NCBI RefSeq assembly: GCF_954871325.1
Contig: NC_088775.1
Coordinates: forward strand, 89,720,805-89,784,804
Direction of reading: 5' to 3'
Source of the DNA: Gordionus sp. m RMFG-2023
Lineage: Eukaryota > Nematomorpha > Gordioida > Chordodea > Parachordodidae
DNA: 64,000 nucleotides
Numbering within the stretch: position 1 is the stretch's first letter; each line of letters starts with the position of its first letter. The position numbers and the translations under genes are program-made. The notes beneath the pieces were generated by a model that worked only from the letters and a program-made list of their open reading frames with translations, was not told where the DNA came from and made no database searches. Below are positions 37,360 through 48,791 of the stretch, piece by piece.

Positions 37360-38120
37360 TACGCCAACTTGCGTATTTAATATTATTGAAATTTATAATG
37401 TCACTACAAATATTTTTAATGAGATAAAAGAAAATACAACTCTTAAGGTATATTCCTTTATTATTGGATATATTAAAGAATTTAATTTTTGTAAGTTATT
37501 TATACCATAAGAAAATAAAAATGTATAAAATTATTTAAGGTAAGTATAATTTATATCCTATATAATGTATAATGTATAATTTATTAAAATTGTTTTATTA
37601 TCTCTTTTTAATCTTTATTAAATGTAGATGCATCCAATTTAAAGATATGCAAAATTATGGTAACTTTTACAATTTTTGATTGAATATAACGTCACTATAA
37701 TTATGATTTTAATGATAATAGGAAAAAATCCCCAGGGAAAAAAAATCAAAAAAAAGAAAATCGTTACTTTTTAAAAATAATTTCTTGTTAATTTTCATTT
37801 AATTTTCTTCATTTTTCTAATCTTTTCTCAATTTTTTTCTTCTCAATTTTTATTTAATTTTTTTTAGTATAAACTAGAAATAATTAATATTGATAAATAA
37901 TTTTATAAGCGAATGCCACAATCATAAACAGCTATTAAACTCCAAAATAAAACACAAAATACTTACGAAAAAATATTGAAAGTAATAATGTCTAAATTTC
38001 AAGAACGGGATTTATTTCCTGATCCATTATATATATATACATTAATTTCGAAAAGTCTGCTATGAGCGCGGTTAAAACTGTCATTGGTATGATTACTAAT
38101 ATCTCAAATTATTTATATTT
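37360..38120. other. Spacer, no gene seen
   Basis: Begins with a reverse-strand copy of the dispersed CGCAAGTTGGCG motif (37358-37380). The rest is AT-rich low complexity. Confidence 0.35.
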
Positions 38121-38129
38121 ATTTTTTCA

Positions 38130-38500
38130 ATTAGGGAATCACATTATAATCAGAGGATGCTTTCACCATTTGTGTCAAACCATAGAAAAATTCAAAAGCT
38201 AGGTCTGGAAAGCCAATACAGAACAGATGAAGCCATAAGCTTCTTTTGAGGCATGATGGACGGCTTAGCATTTGTTCCTTTATGTGATATGGACAATGCA
38301 ATGGCATTCCTTATATCGGCTCCGAGCAATGGTAAGGATATTCTTATATATTTCGATAAAAATTACATCAATGGAGTATCAAGGGAGGTCACAAGAAACA
38401 ATTCTCATCCCAGACAGGTCGAATTGGGCCTCGATTTTCTCCAGAAACTTGGAACATGAATCAGAGCACTCTATCTAACGAATAACTCATAAATAATCAA
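38130..38500 (+). pseudogene. MULE transposase relic (FLYWCH/MULE type)
   Basis: Frames give GCFHHLCQTIE, then KLGLESQYRTDEA, then MMDGLAFVPLCDMDNAMAFL with KDILIYFDKNYING, then PETWNMNQSTL. This order matches the C-terminal half of animal MULE transposases (GCFFHFxQ...LGL..Y..D......MLxALAFVP...F..L...YFExxYIG...W..x). At least one frameshift (near 38195) and one stop (near 38249) break it. No terminal repeats were identified nearby. Confidence 0.75.
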
Positions 38501-38539
38501 TGTTAAGGTTCTCATCGTTTTTCTAATCTAGTTGGGAAT

Positions 38540-38970
38540 AAACACCCATCAATCTGATTATTGATTAAAAATATGAAATGCATCCCATGAAACCAAACTT
38601 GAACGATTGTAGGTAGTTGGACACTGAAAACATAGAACTTTAAATGCATCAAGTACCAATTCAATAGGAATAAGGTAGAACTTTAAATGGCAAGTACCCA
38701 TTCAATAGTAATAAGAGATTTATTTAAATACTATTTTAATTCTTAAAATTATGTATAATTTAGGTTATACCATTATATTGGGGTTTCTGAAAAGATAAGA
38801 GAGATATGGAAGGGACAAATCAAACCTTGGTAGCACAAAACTCTTATCTAGCAAGAATAAATTTTTAGATTATAAATTACAAATACAAATAAACATAAAT
38901 AAAATTACTAAATATATCATTAACACATTTTATAAAAAATAAGGGAAAATTTTAGAATAACCCCAAAATG
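38540..38970. other. Spacer with a short duplicated segment
   Basis: agaactttaaatggcaagtacccattcaatag-type sequence occurs twice in tandem (about 38634-38670 and 38675-38712). Nothing else seen. Confidence 0.4.
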
Positions 38971-38975
38971 AATAT

Positions 38976-39366
38976 GTTAGCGGCAATGTGAAATATTCGG
39001 CAATGTGTTATTTTTTCAACTTTAAATCATTTTTTGAGCGCGTTTTTTTAAACTTAAAAATCTGATTTTACCGGAAATGTATTCCATCATGTTTGGAATA
39101 CCTACCCTATGAATTTCAAACAATATTTTCATGAACCTTTAATCTTAATTTAATTTATATTAGATTTTTCATATATTTTTTATATAGATTCTAAATGGCT
39201 CAAAGGTTATCAGCAAAATTGTCTACAATTCATAGGGTAGGTATTCCGAGCATGATAGAATACATTTCCGTTAAAATCAGATTTTTAAGTTTAAAAAAAC
39301 ACGCTCAAAAAATGATTTTAAGTTGAAAAAATAACACATTGCCGAATATTTCACATTGCCGCTAAC
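38976..39366. mobile_element. 391-bp foldback element with about 190-bp arms
   Basis: The left arm GTTAGCGGCAATGTGAAATA... is repeated as its reverse complement at the right (...CACATTGCCGCTAAC). Shared inner blocks are gagcgcgttttttta, aaaaatctgattttac and ggaatacctaccctatgaat. Arms are about 90% alike by eye with a short unpaired centre. No target duplication is obvious. Related single arms occur at 44329, 52207 and 54290. Confidence 0.85.
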
Positions 39367-39770
39367 AAATATAAATCATTAAATAAAACCTCATAAGATA
39401 GTAAAATTTTGTATATTTACTCATAACTTCATAATTGTAGAATGTATGTTATTCATAACTTATTATAACATTTTTGATTAAATATATAACCTTTTTGTTT
39501 TACTTATATATAATTTGACTATGATTGAAGTTTACCTCCTATTATTAGTTAACTTAGACATATCTTTTTATTTTTTCTATTGTTATTCAATAACAATTTC
39601 TTAAATTTAATTTTATATTTTGTAACTAAGCAATAAATCATTTGGTTTGTTAAAAATTTAAATTAAGATGAACATATTTTCAGAATGGTACTTTAATTAG
39701 TGTTGTTAAATAAACTCGAAAATAATTTGTTTTGGTAAGTATTTTCGGTCATCTAAAATTAAAATATTTT
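39367..39770. other. Spacer with a GTTGTTAAA repeat end
   Basis: AT-rich, with agtgttgttaaataaactc at about 39700 marking another GTTGTTAAA-family end. Nothing else seen. Confidence 0.35.
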
Positions 39771-39774
39771 TACC

Positions 39775-40310
39775 ATATCAGTAGGTGAATTTAGGCATTC
39801 GTTTTAACAAAAAGAACGAACCTATAATATAATTTTAGCATCTAATAAAAATAATCTATAAAGTCATAAGGAAATAATATAATACTACATCAAAAGAACT
39901 ATCGATTTTTGAATAAATCAAAGATGCTAAATACAGATTTAAAGCCCTATCATAATCAGTTGTTTTCCTATTGATTTCTTTAACACATTTCGTTAATAAA
40001 TTTTTTAGCATATATTTTTTTGATCTATGTAAATTCAAAAATTATGTTGAGATACTTTGTAAAATCAATTCTACTTGCATCATGTACAATAAAAAAAATT
40101 ACTTTAATTATGCAAATGATTATTAAAAATACTTCAAAATTATTTTGAAAGCTTCTTTACTTAGATCTTCAATGCAGATGTAATTTCGCTTCGGCACTGC
40201 CATAAAACATGGTATAAAATATTTTGCTTCACATGATAGAATATGTTTATGGGTGCATATAATCTACTCTTTTACCTTAAACGATAAATAAAACATGGGA
40301 TTAAAAAAGA
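39775..40310 (-). pseudogene. Broken BTB-BACK fragment, copy D
   Basis: On the - strand, exon 2-like sequence at 40270-40135 (HKHILSC..., DLSKEAFKIILK), exon 3-like at about 40070-39880 (KKYMLKNLLTKCVKEINRKT, RALNLYLASL) and the start of exon 4 at about 39830-39775 resemble copies A and B with intron positions kept. In-frame stops and indels occur throughout, and homology ends abruptly inside exon 4. An old duplicate, more decayed than the other copies. Confidence 0.8.
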
Positions 40311-40566
40311 GAAAATATAATATAATGTTAACTATAATGAAATAAACATCTGAATTGTCGTATAAATTTCCTTATTTTTTTTCCATTATTTTTATAAATT
40401 TGTTTTTATTAAAAAATATATATTTATTATAAAATACTATTTTCTTCTTACATTTTAAGGGTAGGGTTATTTGAGAAAGATATTAAAATCGATTATATTA
40501 ATAAACAATATGGCGCCACCTCAACATAAGGACGATTAAGTACAACCTTTTTAGTGGTCATTTTAG

Positions 40567-40780
40567 AGTGTTGTGATGATTTAATGAAACATATTGACGA
40601 TTAAACCCATTCGTATAAAATTATAATATTTGCAAAAATAATTAAAATAAAAAAATAAAGAATAAAAGAAATTTCAATAATGCTTTGTCTATATTTTAAT
40701 TAATTTTGCAAATATTATAATTTTATATGAATGGGTTTGAATTTAATCGTCAATATGTTTCATTAAATCATAACAACACT
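40567..40780. mobile_element. Foldback element with about 80-bp arms
   Basis: Left AGTGTTGTGATGATTTAATG...CGATTAAACCCATTCGTATA and right ...CATTAAATCATAACAACACT are near-perfect inverted copies. The AGTGTTGT ends link it loosely to the GTTGTTAAA group. No ORF. Confidence 0.8.
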
Positions 40781-43700
40781 GTATGGAGTTCTTTTATTTT
40801 TCTTGCTTTATTCCTATGGTTTCACTGTATTTTTTCTTCATTGTTCGAAAAATCTAGACTAAATAAATGATTTTGATAATCCTCGTCCAGATATTTTTAA
40901 AATATGTTATATTTATTTTTAATTTTTATAGCTAGCGATTTAAAACATTCAGTCTTAAATCATTTATTCTTATAAACGTTCAAATTTAACAAAGTTCCAA
41001 TTTCATCTCTAAAAAGGGTATATTTATTTTACATATTTAAAATAGTTTTACATTAACATAATTCTTTTCAATAAGTCTTCAATCTCATATTTTTACATGT
41101 TGAGCCTTTTTTTAATTATTATTTTTAATTTTTTTGTGGATATTACGAGTGTTAACATTATAAAATTTTACCGTCTGCTTCATGTGATAATTCAAATTAT
41201 ATCGTCTGCTTCTTATAATAGTTCCGAATAATTTCCATAATTTAAAAGTAAAGTGTATGTATAATATATTATATTTTAAAACAACCCTTATTATAATTTC
41301 CTTTATATTTTTATTTCATGTATCGCCATCTTTTATAAAATAAATGAGTGTGATGTTCTTTTCTTTCTATTCTGTTTGGGTAAATAGAAATCTGTTTGGG
41401 AAAAGATGAACCAGGAATTTAATACTTTTTAAATGTACTACTAAAATTTTTCAAAAAATAAAAATGCCTTTGATCCAAATTAATTTTTAGCTTGAGACAT
41501 GGGAACTGGTTATCTTCATCTTCCTCATTCCATGATCTAGTTTACATTTTCCACCTGAGTCAGAATGATCCAACTAGCCTTATCACTACTCCGCTAAATT
41601 TCTTGAGTCTCTTCAAAATAAATCAAAAATTGTATAAAATATATAAAAATGTCGCAGACCGGATAAGGAGATAATTTATTATATAATATAATTGAAAAAT
41701 AGAATGTAATATAAAAATCATAATACTCATTTCAAGAGATATTGTAAAGCTCTGCCGGAAATTTTTTAAAAATCTTAATGGGCTGGGCCGCAAAAGTTTT
41801 GAATAAAATGCCGGTAAATTTATGTATAACATATTAGCCAGGGCCTCGCTAATCTTTGAGTTTTTTGTAAAATTTTTAATAGGCCAGCGTAGGCATCAAA
41901 ATTTTGATATGTTTTTTAGAATTCCAAGTTAATATCCCTTATTTTTATTAATTCTATTTGAAAATAAAATACACAATATGCTTATTTCTTTGCATTTTGA
42001 GAGCAAAAAAATTTTGACAACCTTTAAAAAAAAATTATTATATATTTATAAAATATGAACTTCAAATTTAATAAATTTTTAATTCTATATTTTTTATAAA
42101 TCATATATTTATAGATATATAATTAAAAGATCTCACATTTTATCTGACTTTAATTTTTATCCTAATTTTTTCTGACATATAATAATTTCCTATATGTTTC
42201 TCTTACCAAAGAATCCTATCCTAATCCTACCAAGAAAGGATCAAATTGAATAATATCTTATATCTGCACCTATTATTATATCCAAAGAAAATAGTTTAAT
42301 TACTTATTTGCCTCCAATTTTTCTCGCTTCTATATTTTATTTAATTATTATTTATTGATAAATCCATAAATTAAGTATTATATAAAAAATAGTTATTCAG
42401 GAAAATATAATGGTTGTAATTGGTATTTAAAAAGGAAAATATTCCCCACCCCCTTTTTTTTAATGTTGGCCAAACACAATTTTATATTTTCTATAAAAAT
42501 GTAACATTTATAAATTTATAAAATGTACATTTTATATATTTATAATGTTAATGCATATCAGAGGTTTATAAATGACAAAATTCTCAGGTCCGGCCCAGAT
42601 AAATTTTTTCCTGGTTATTGTATTCATTCATAAAAAAATTTTTTATATTTTGCTTTTCGCGCAATTTTTAACTTCTAACTATAAAATAATATTAATGAAT
42701 CTCTTAATATTGGTTGTTTTGGTTTTTGGACGCTAGGAGGCAAATTTTCTATTATCTCCTGGATAGTAAGAGTGTTATTTTCCATTAATAAACTAATGAT
42801 GTATCTTTCAATTTTGGAAGAATCCTTACTTCCTCTTTTTTAAATATTGTATTCTTTTAGAGGATCTATATTTATTTTTGGGAATGTGTCACGTCTAAAT
42901 TTATGAACCGATGCGTAAACATTTATACGTATTTTGCGATGTCTTTGATTTTCATTTGTTGTTTTTGATGTATTGATAACAATTTAGTCGTATCGTACCG
43001 CCTTTACTATTTTTTAGTTATAATTAGGTATTTTGTCGGTAAACTTTTCGTTAAATTTCGCTTAAGATTAAAATTTATATGCTCAAATTTCATTAAGCTT
43101 TTTGTATGCTCAAATATCTTAAGCTTACTGCTCAATTTACAGGCTTTTATAAATATTATCATATTACAGCTCTTTATTATCAATTAAGCTAAATTACAGT
43201 AAATGTGTATTTACTTTATGCTATATCTTATTATATTGCCGCTCTTTATTCCCCTATTGCAGCTCTTCATTTTTAATTAAGTCATGTTATGGTAAAAAAT
43301 TGCAGCTCTTTATCTTACAGTAAAAGTAGCTTTACTTTATAATTCAAAATAAAAGGTATATTTTATTCAAAAATGGCTATAAAAATTATATATAATGGTA
43401 GATGCCAATTCGACCAAATTTCCGTATACATAAATATTATAATGAATTAACTACTTATGTATTACTATTCTGTAATGAAGTAATCTAAATTGATAATTAT
43501 ATTTCATTTAATCTATTAATATATGTTTATAATATTACTATATAATTAATCATATTTAAAAAAAAAATAATAAAATATATAATTCAATAATATTCAATTC
43601 GCAAGCTGGCGTTTATTATTTTTAAAATACCTTATTTAAATATAAATATATAAAATTATTATGAATTTTTATCATAATTCCAAATGATAAAATAAGGTAA

Positions 43701-44320
43701 TATCTATGTATAAAATAAAATAGGATTTTAATAAAACTGATAAATAACGTTCAACGTTATATATTATTACCCGTAAATAATAATATAAATGAATCAATAT
43801 TTTTTACTGTCTCCTGAGCTATTTATATAAACATATGATTCTAACAAATGACATATTTTATGAATTTGTATAAAGAATTTATCTTAGATATATCAGGATC
43901 AAATAATAATGACAACTATTCAATATCATGTGACATTTTTTTTAATATTCAAAATTTACTTTACTGGTGAATGAACTTATTTTATATTTAATTATTATTA
44001 TAGATATTACTTCATTTAATCTTTTGGATTTTAAAATGATAGTTTTATTATTTTAAATATGGAATTTAAAAACAGTAAATGTCAATTTGCGGATGGAATA
44101 TATATGAACCATATATTTTAATTTAATTTTTAAATAAAATTTATATATAATAAGATTTAAACATATATTAAATTATATATAATTATTAATTTATATAACT
44201 TTATTATTGACTAAATGTTAGTAATTTAATTTTTAAAACATTATATCATAAGAAAATGAATCTCAGATCAATTAATAGAGTTACTGATTCAGATTTAGTA
44301 ATCCTTGTAATGAAGAATAA
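40781..44320. other. Long AT-rich spacer, no gene recognised
   Basis: A GGGCTGGGCC-type repeat fragment lies at about 41770-41900. A simple C/T-rich block sits near 42450. Copies of the CGCAAGCTGGCG motif with extended flanks are at 43590-43800. ORFs here are short and unremarkable. Confidence 0.35.
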
Positions 44321-44328
44321 TGTATATA

Positions 44329-44480
44329 TGTTAGCGTCAATATATTTTTTCAACTTTAAATCATTATTTGAGCGCGTTTTTAAAAATTTATAAATCCGAT
44401 TTTACCGAAAAGGTATGCCGTCATGTCTAGAATACCTGCTCAATGAATTTCAGACAATTTTTCCAACAACTTAAACTTAA
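44329..44480. repeat. Single arm related to the 38976-39366 foldback
   Basis: atgttagcgtcaatat..., tgagcgcgtttttaaaaa and aaatccgattttaccg follow the same order as the foldback's left arm, with substitutions throughout. No opposite arm seen. Confidence 0.65.
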
Positions 44481-44526
44481 GGTAATTTATATTAAATTTT
44501 TCCCTATAATTTTTATGTTAATTATA

Positions 44527-45797
44527 AATGACTCGAATATAGTTTTTTTATGTTAGGACATAAATTTAAGAGGAAAAATAAGAATTTTAAAAGATATTAT
44601 ATAAAAAAAAATTTTCTAAGATTTTTACAATACCTTTTTTAAATTTAAAGAATTATTCCAATATTTTAATTTTACTTTTAGCTATCCAAAGAATGGAAAT
44701 CAGTGTAAGAAATTTGAATAATTTCTTAAATAAACATGAGTGAAAACTCGAATTTAGGTTTTCAGATAATTCTTATTTGTTTAGAATTTTTTATGATCAA
44801 TTCGAAACACCCAAATAAAAAAAACCATTTATTTTTTCTTTATTCTTTGTAAATAAAATATTGCACAATATAAATCAATTACAAATTCAATTATTTAAAG
44901 GAATACATCGAATTCCCTCTTCAATAAACTTTATTGTGTGAGAATAAAAATTTGAAAAATTTTATGTAAAATAATTGCATAAAATACTCGTAACAATTGA
45001 AATAACTTCATTTCGGTTAATGAGAATTTGATCTATATTGATTTTTAATTACTCCGAAAAAATTTTCTATCGGATTTAATTGCGGCGATTAGGGTGGCAA
45101 AATTTTGATATTTGGATAATTCTCACTATTTATCCTGGCTCGATGTATAGGGGCATTATCCATTATAAGTAATGAATTTTATGGTAAAAATGGAATAATT
45201 CATCCAGGTATGCCTTGAATTTTATCGCAGTAAAAGCCCCATCTATTATTGTGATTTTTTTCAATCCACTTATTCCTATTGTGCATAGGTTACCAGAAGT
45301 TTTTAAAAATATAATATTTTTCTCAAAATTTTCTTTCAAGTTTTTAAAAGTTTTTTTAAAAAAGGATGTATTTTTCTCAACAAGTTTTTACAATAATTAC
45401 GGAAAGTTAAATTGAAGTGTAGGGGCTTCCGTTATGGGTAGAATGGTTGGTGGCACATCTCGATGATTTTTGGTATGCGTCATTTTAGGTTAATAAAAGC
45501 AACTACAACAATTAAATTTTAAATTTTATTTAATTTTAAAATCAAAAAAAAATATTAAAAAAATAGAAATTATCTGAAAACCCTAAATTCGAATTTTCTT
45601 TCACTTATGTTTATTAAGAAATTATCATATATCTTATCCTGATTTCCATTCTTTAGATAACTAAAGTAACATTTGTAATAATACTTTAAATTTAAAAAAA
45701 ATTTACAAATTATTCTAAAAATCTTAGAAAATTTTTTTTTCTCATTTTCCCACTTAAACTTAGGTCCAAAACATAAAAAAATTATATTTGATTCATA
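44527..45797 (-). mobile_element. Tc1/mariner-type relic with very long terminal inverted repeats
   Basis: The left about 44527-44800 and right about 45585-45797 are inverted copies extending over 200 bp (shared blocks: aaaaaaaattttctaagatttt, ccaaagaatggaaatcag, aatttaggttttcagataat). Between them lies a degraded DDE transposase on the - strand. Ends fall in TA-rich DNA, so the exact TA target is not assignable. Confidence 0.8.
45030..45270 (-). pseudogene. Tc1/mariner DDE transposase C-terminal half, broken
   Basis: - strand frames read IIDGAFTAIKFKAYLDEL, then LLIMDNAPIHRARINS (second catalytic Asp in MDNAPIHRA), then SPQLNPIENFFGVIKN (third acidic residue in LNPIEN). A stop just before SPQLNPIE and a frameshift before the MDNAP block break it. 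The N-terminal DNA-binding part is not recognisable. Confidence 0.85.
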
Positions 45798-46055
45798 ACC
45801 TTGACGTTAATCTTCATTAATAAAAACTCTTATTATTAAAAAAATTTAAAAAAAATTATATCAAAAATTTTTAAAAATTTTATCAAAATGCTTTTACAAT
45901 AATTATGGAAAGTTATTTAACCATATAAGAATGTTTTTTCACATTGTGAAAATGTGTTACAACAAATCATATTATTACTGTATCAGATTTAAAACATCAT
46001 CTTTTCCTACCTACATTTCTTTATCATATGTTTATTAATTATAAAGGAGATATAT
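45798..46055. other. Short AT-rich spacer
   Basis: No feature recognised. Confidence 0.3.
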
Positions 46056-46057
46056 AT

Positions 46058-46370
46058 ATATATATTGGTGGCATTATATATATATTGTAGTTTTGTATTT
46101 TTGCTATATGACATATCTTAATATTTTTTTTTTGTGGTTCATATTATTTTCTTATTGGATATAACGAAAATCAATGTATGTAGTTTTAATAGTGATAATT
46201 ATAAATTATTTTTTTTATCCCTATTCGTATTCTTTTATTTTGTTTGTGGACAATTATTTGTTTTAGAGTTAAAAGTCGATGATGTTCAAAGATAAGATTC
46301 GATAAATGATGAGGAAATAATCAATGTCCTTAAAGAAGGATAATTATATGGTATCTGGGCTTTTGAAGGG
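46058..46370 (+). repeat. LTR-like repeat, solo copy
   Basis: Matches 58840-59122 plus 60561-60640: tgtagttttgtatttttgct, agttttaatagtgataatta, ttatccctattcgtattctt, aaaagtcgatgatgttcaa, attcgataaatga, gaaggataattatatggtat. This is the uninterrupted form of the repeat that is split by an hAT insertion at 59131. It reads as a solo LTR of the fossil whose gag-like part lies at 57565-58284. Confidence 0.6.
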
Positions 46371-48770
46371 TGGGCGTGTTGCAAATATGTTTATTTATTT
46401 TCAAGAGATGTCAATCAGATTATTATTCTTTTAATAATATGTTTTTATTAAAAAAGTAATGTTTTATAGAGTGTGTGATTTTTTATATGGAATGAGTCGG
46501 AGATTTTATTTAAATGAGTTGTATATATATGAATTGGAATTTGAATTATTTGATATCGATTTTTATGATTATAAAAATTAGAATTTGAATTATTTGATAT
46601 CGATTTTTATGATTATAAAAATTGAAATTTATTAGATAAAAAATAAAGTGTAGTTGTTATAAATATTTTACTTAGGTAAAAATTTTTGATATATATTCTA
46701 TTAATTGGAGTAAGATTCATTTTCTTATGATATGTAATCAATAAAAAATGAATAGATATTAATAGTTGTATTTCCTTTTATCTCATAATAAATAGTTTAA
46801 ATTCTTTAATATAAATAAAATAAAAATAATTATAATTACATTTTAAATTTAATTAATATTAAATCCGCAAGTTGGCATATTATTACTTTAAGAAAAAAAT
46901 TAAAAATATACTTTGTTTTAGTATATTTTAAAATGATATTATATTATTATTTAAAAAGTTGTTTGACGTTTCACATGTTTGACTAAACTGCAAATGTCAA
47001 GGTAAAATTGAGCTAAATCTTCAGTCAGTAATATTTATGGCTAAAATATTGGGTTAGCCATTTTACAGCTCCAGATCATATCTTTAAGAATAATTTAAAT
47101 AAGATTTTCATAGAAATAAAACAAAATTATTGATTGTAACTTGGTATCTAAAAAAATTCGAACTAATAATAATAATAATGATTTTACAGTCTATTAGAAA
47201 CAAATATATTAAAGTAATTGCTAATCATTTTTTTTTATTTTGCGAGTTTTAAATTTTAATCAAAGGAATTCAAATAAAATCAACATTTATTTTCATTTTA
47301 AAAATATAAAAGTGAATTCCTTGGTCAATGGGCCAGCTTCTGTTTTGGGATTTCACTTGCATCGATCTAAATTTTCAAGCAAACCATAACCTCGCATTAT
47401 CAAAATTTGGGAAAATCAGCAAGTGCACAAATTCATATTCATCGCTTCTTCAACTCTAATCTCTTTCAATAGAAACGTTCAAACTTTTTTTAAGGACTTT
47501 AATTGAGTGATACACGACAATGCCGGATTAACACCATGAATTTATATTTTACTTTTCTTTTCTTCTTTCTTTAAATTAATACAAAAAAATTATTTTAAAT
47601 TTGACACAAAAATATTGTATTTTTTAAAAAAAAATTCCCCGTTTGACATATTATTAGCTGGATATTTAAGTTTAATATTTGAAGCTCTTAATTTCTTTAT
47701 AAATAGATAATCAAATAATGCAAAAAATTATTGATAATAATATTAGGGTTCTTTTTTAAAAAAATAACTTTCCAAAATAGTGAGTTATTTTTGGATATCA
47801 GCCACAATGAAATTCTTCAAAAATAGCTTAATTTAAAGTAGTAATTAATTTGACATGTGAATGACACACTTTGATCTTTTTTGGGGGTCATTTAAAAGAA
47901 ACGGAACCAAACCTTTGACTATATAGAGACCGACTTGAGCCGTGATTAGGACCGTTATTTTCAATTTTAATACACCATATAATAAAAATACTTGAAAACC
48001 ATATCAATTTCATGCAAAAATATTATTTGATAAGTTATCAGCTGTAACCAGGAATTTAATAAAGTGAAGTTTTTGGGGGTCGCTGACTTACCTTCTTGCC
48101 TTGTATATATTTAATTTAAATTTAAAAAAATAATGTATGTCATTGGAAATTTGCAACACCCACCAGGATAATGATTAACTAAGAGTCGATTATTTTGATG
48201 GTGAACATTTTTATTAATATATCTAATATGTAAATCATATCAATTTTACGCTAAAATATTAATAACATAAAATACTAGATAATTAATCAATTTATTTGAA
48301 TAATATATAAACAATGATAATATAGATAGATTTACTTTTAAGGAAAAACAAAAATGGTTCTATATAAATTTATTTTAAACATATTACGAATATTAGAGTA
48401 CTCACGAATTTAAAAAAATATTTTAAATTAATATATATTGAAAAATAAATGGAATTCTTAGAATAGTGAAACTTTGTGTCAAAAAGTTTCCACCAAAAAA
48501 ATATTAAAAAAATATTTATCAATTTGATTTATTATATAGCAATGAATGTTTAAAAAATTTTCCTAATTTTAAAGTTAATAATATAGTTAATTAAAATAAA
48601 ATAATTATTTTTATAAAATATAATTTTTTTATATATCTTCCATTTTTAACATTGAAAAAAAAAGATAACTTGAAAATAAAATAAATAAATATCGCTAAAT
48701 AGAAATTACAAAAATATGAAAAATTCTAAATACAAAAAAAAAGAAAAGGTAAGATATAATTTTTTTTTGA
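46371..48770. other. Spacer, no gene recognised
   Basis: Contains a short tandem duplication of gaatttgaattatttgatat-type sequence (46527-46625) and a CGCAAGTTGGCA motif copy at 46861. A GTTAGCC-type repeat trace lies near 47050. No exon found. Confidence 0.35.
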
Positions 48771-48791
48771 ATTTAAATTTAGATTTATCCT

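Noticed and set aside
45215-45415. + strand ORF of 66 codons
   Set aside because: Antisense to the Tc1/mariner transposase relic.
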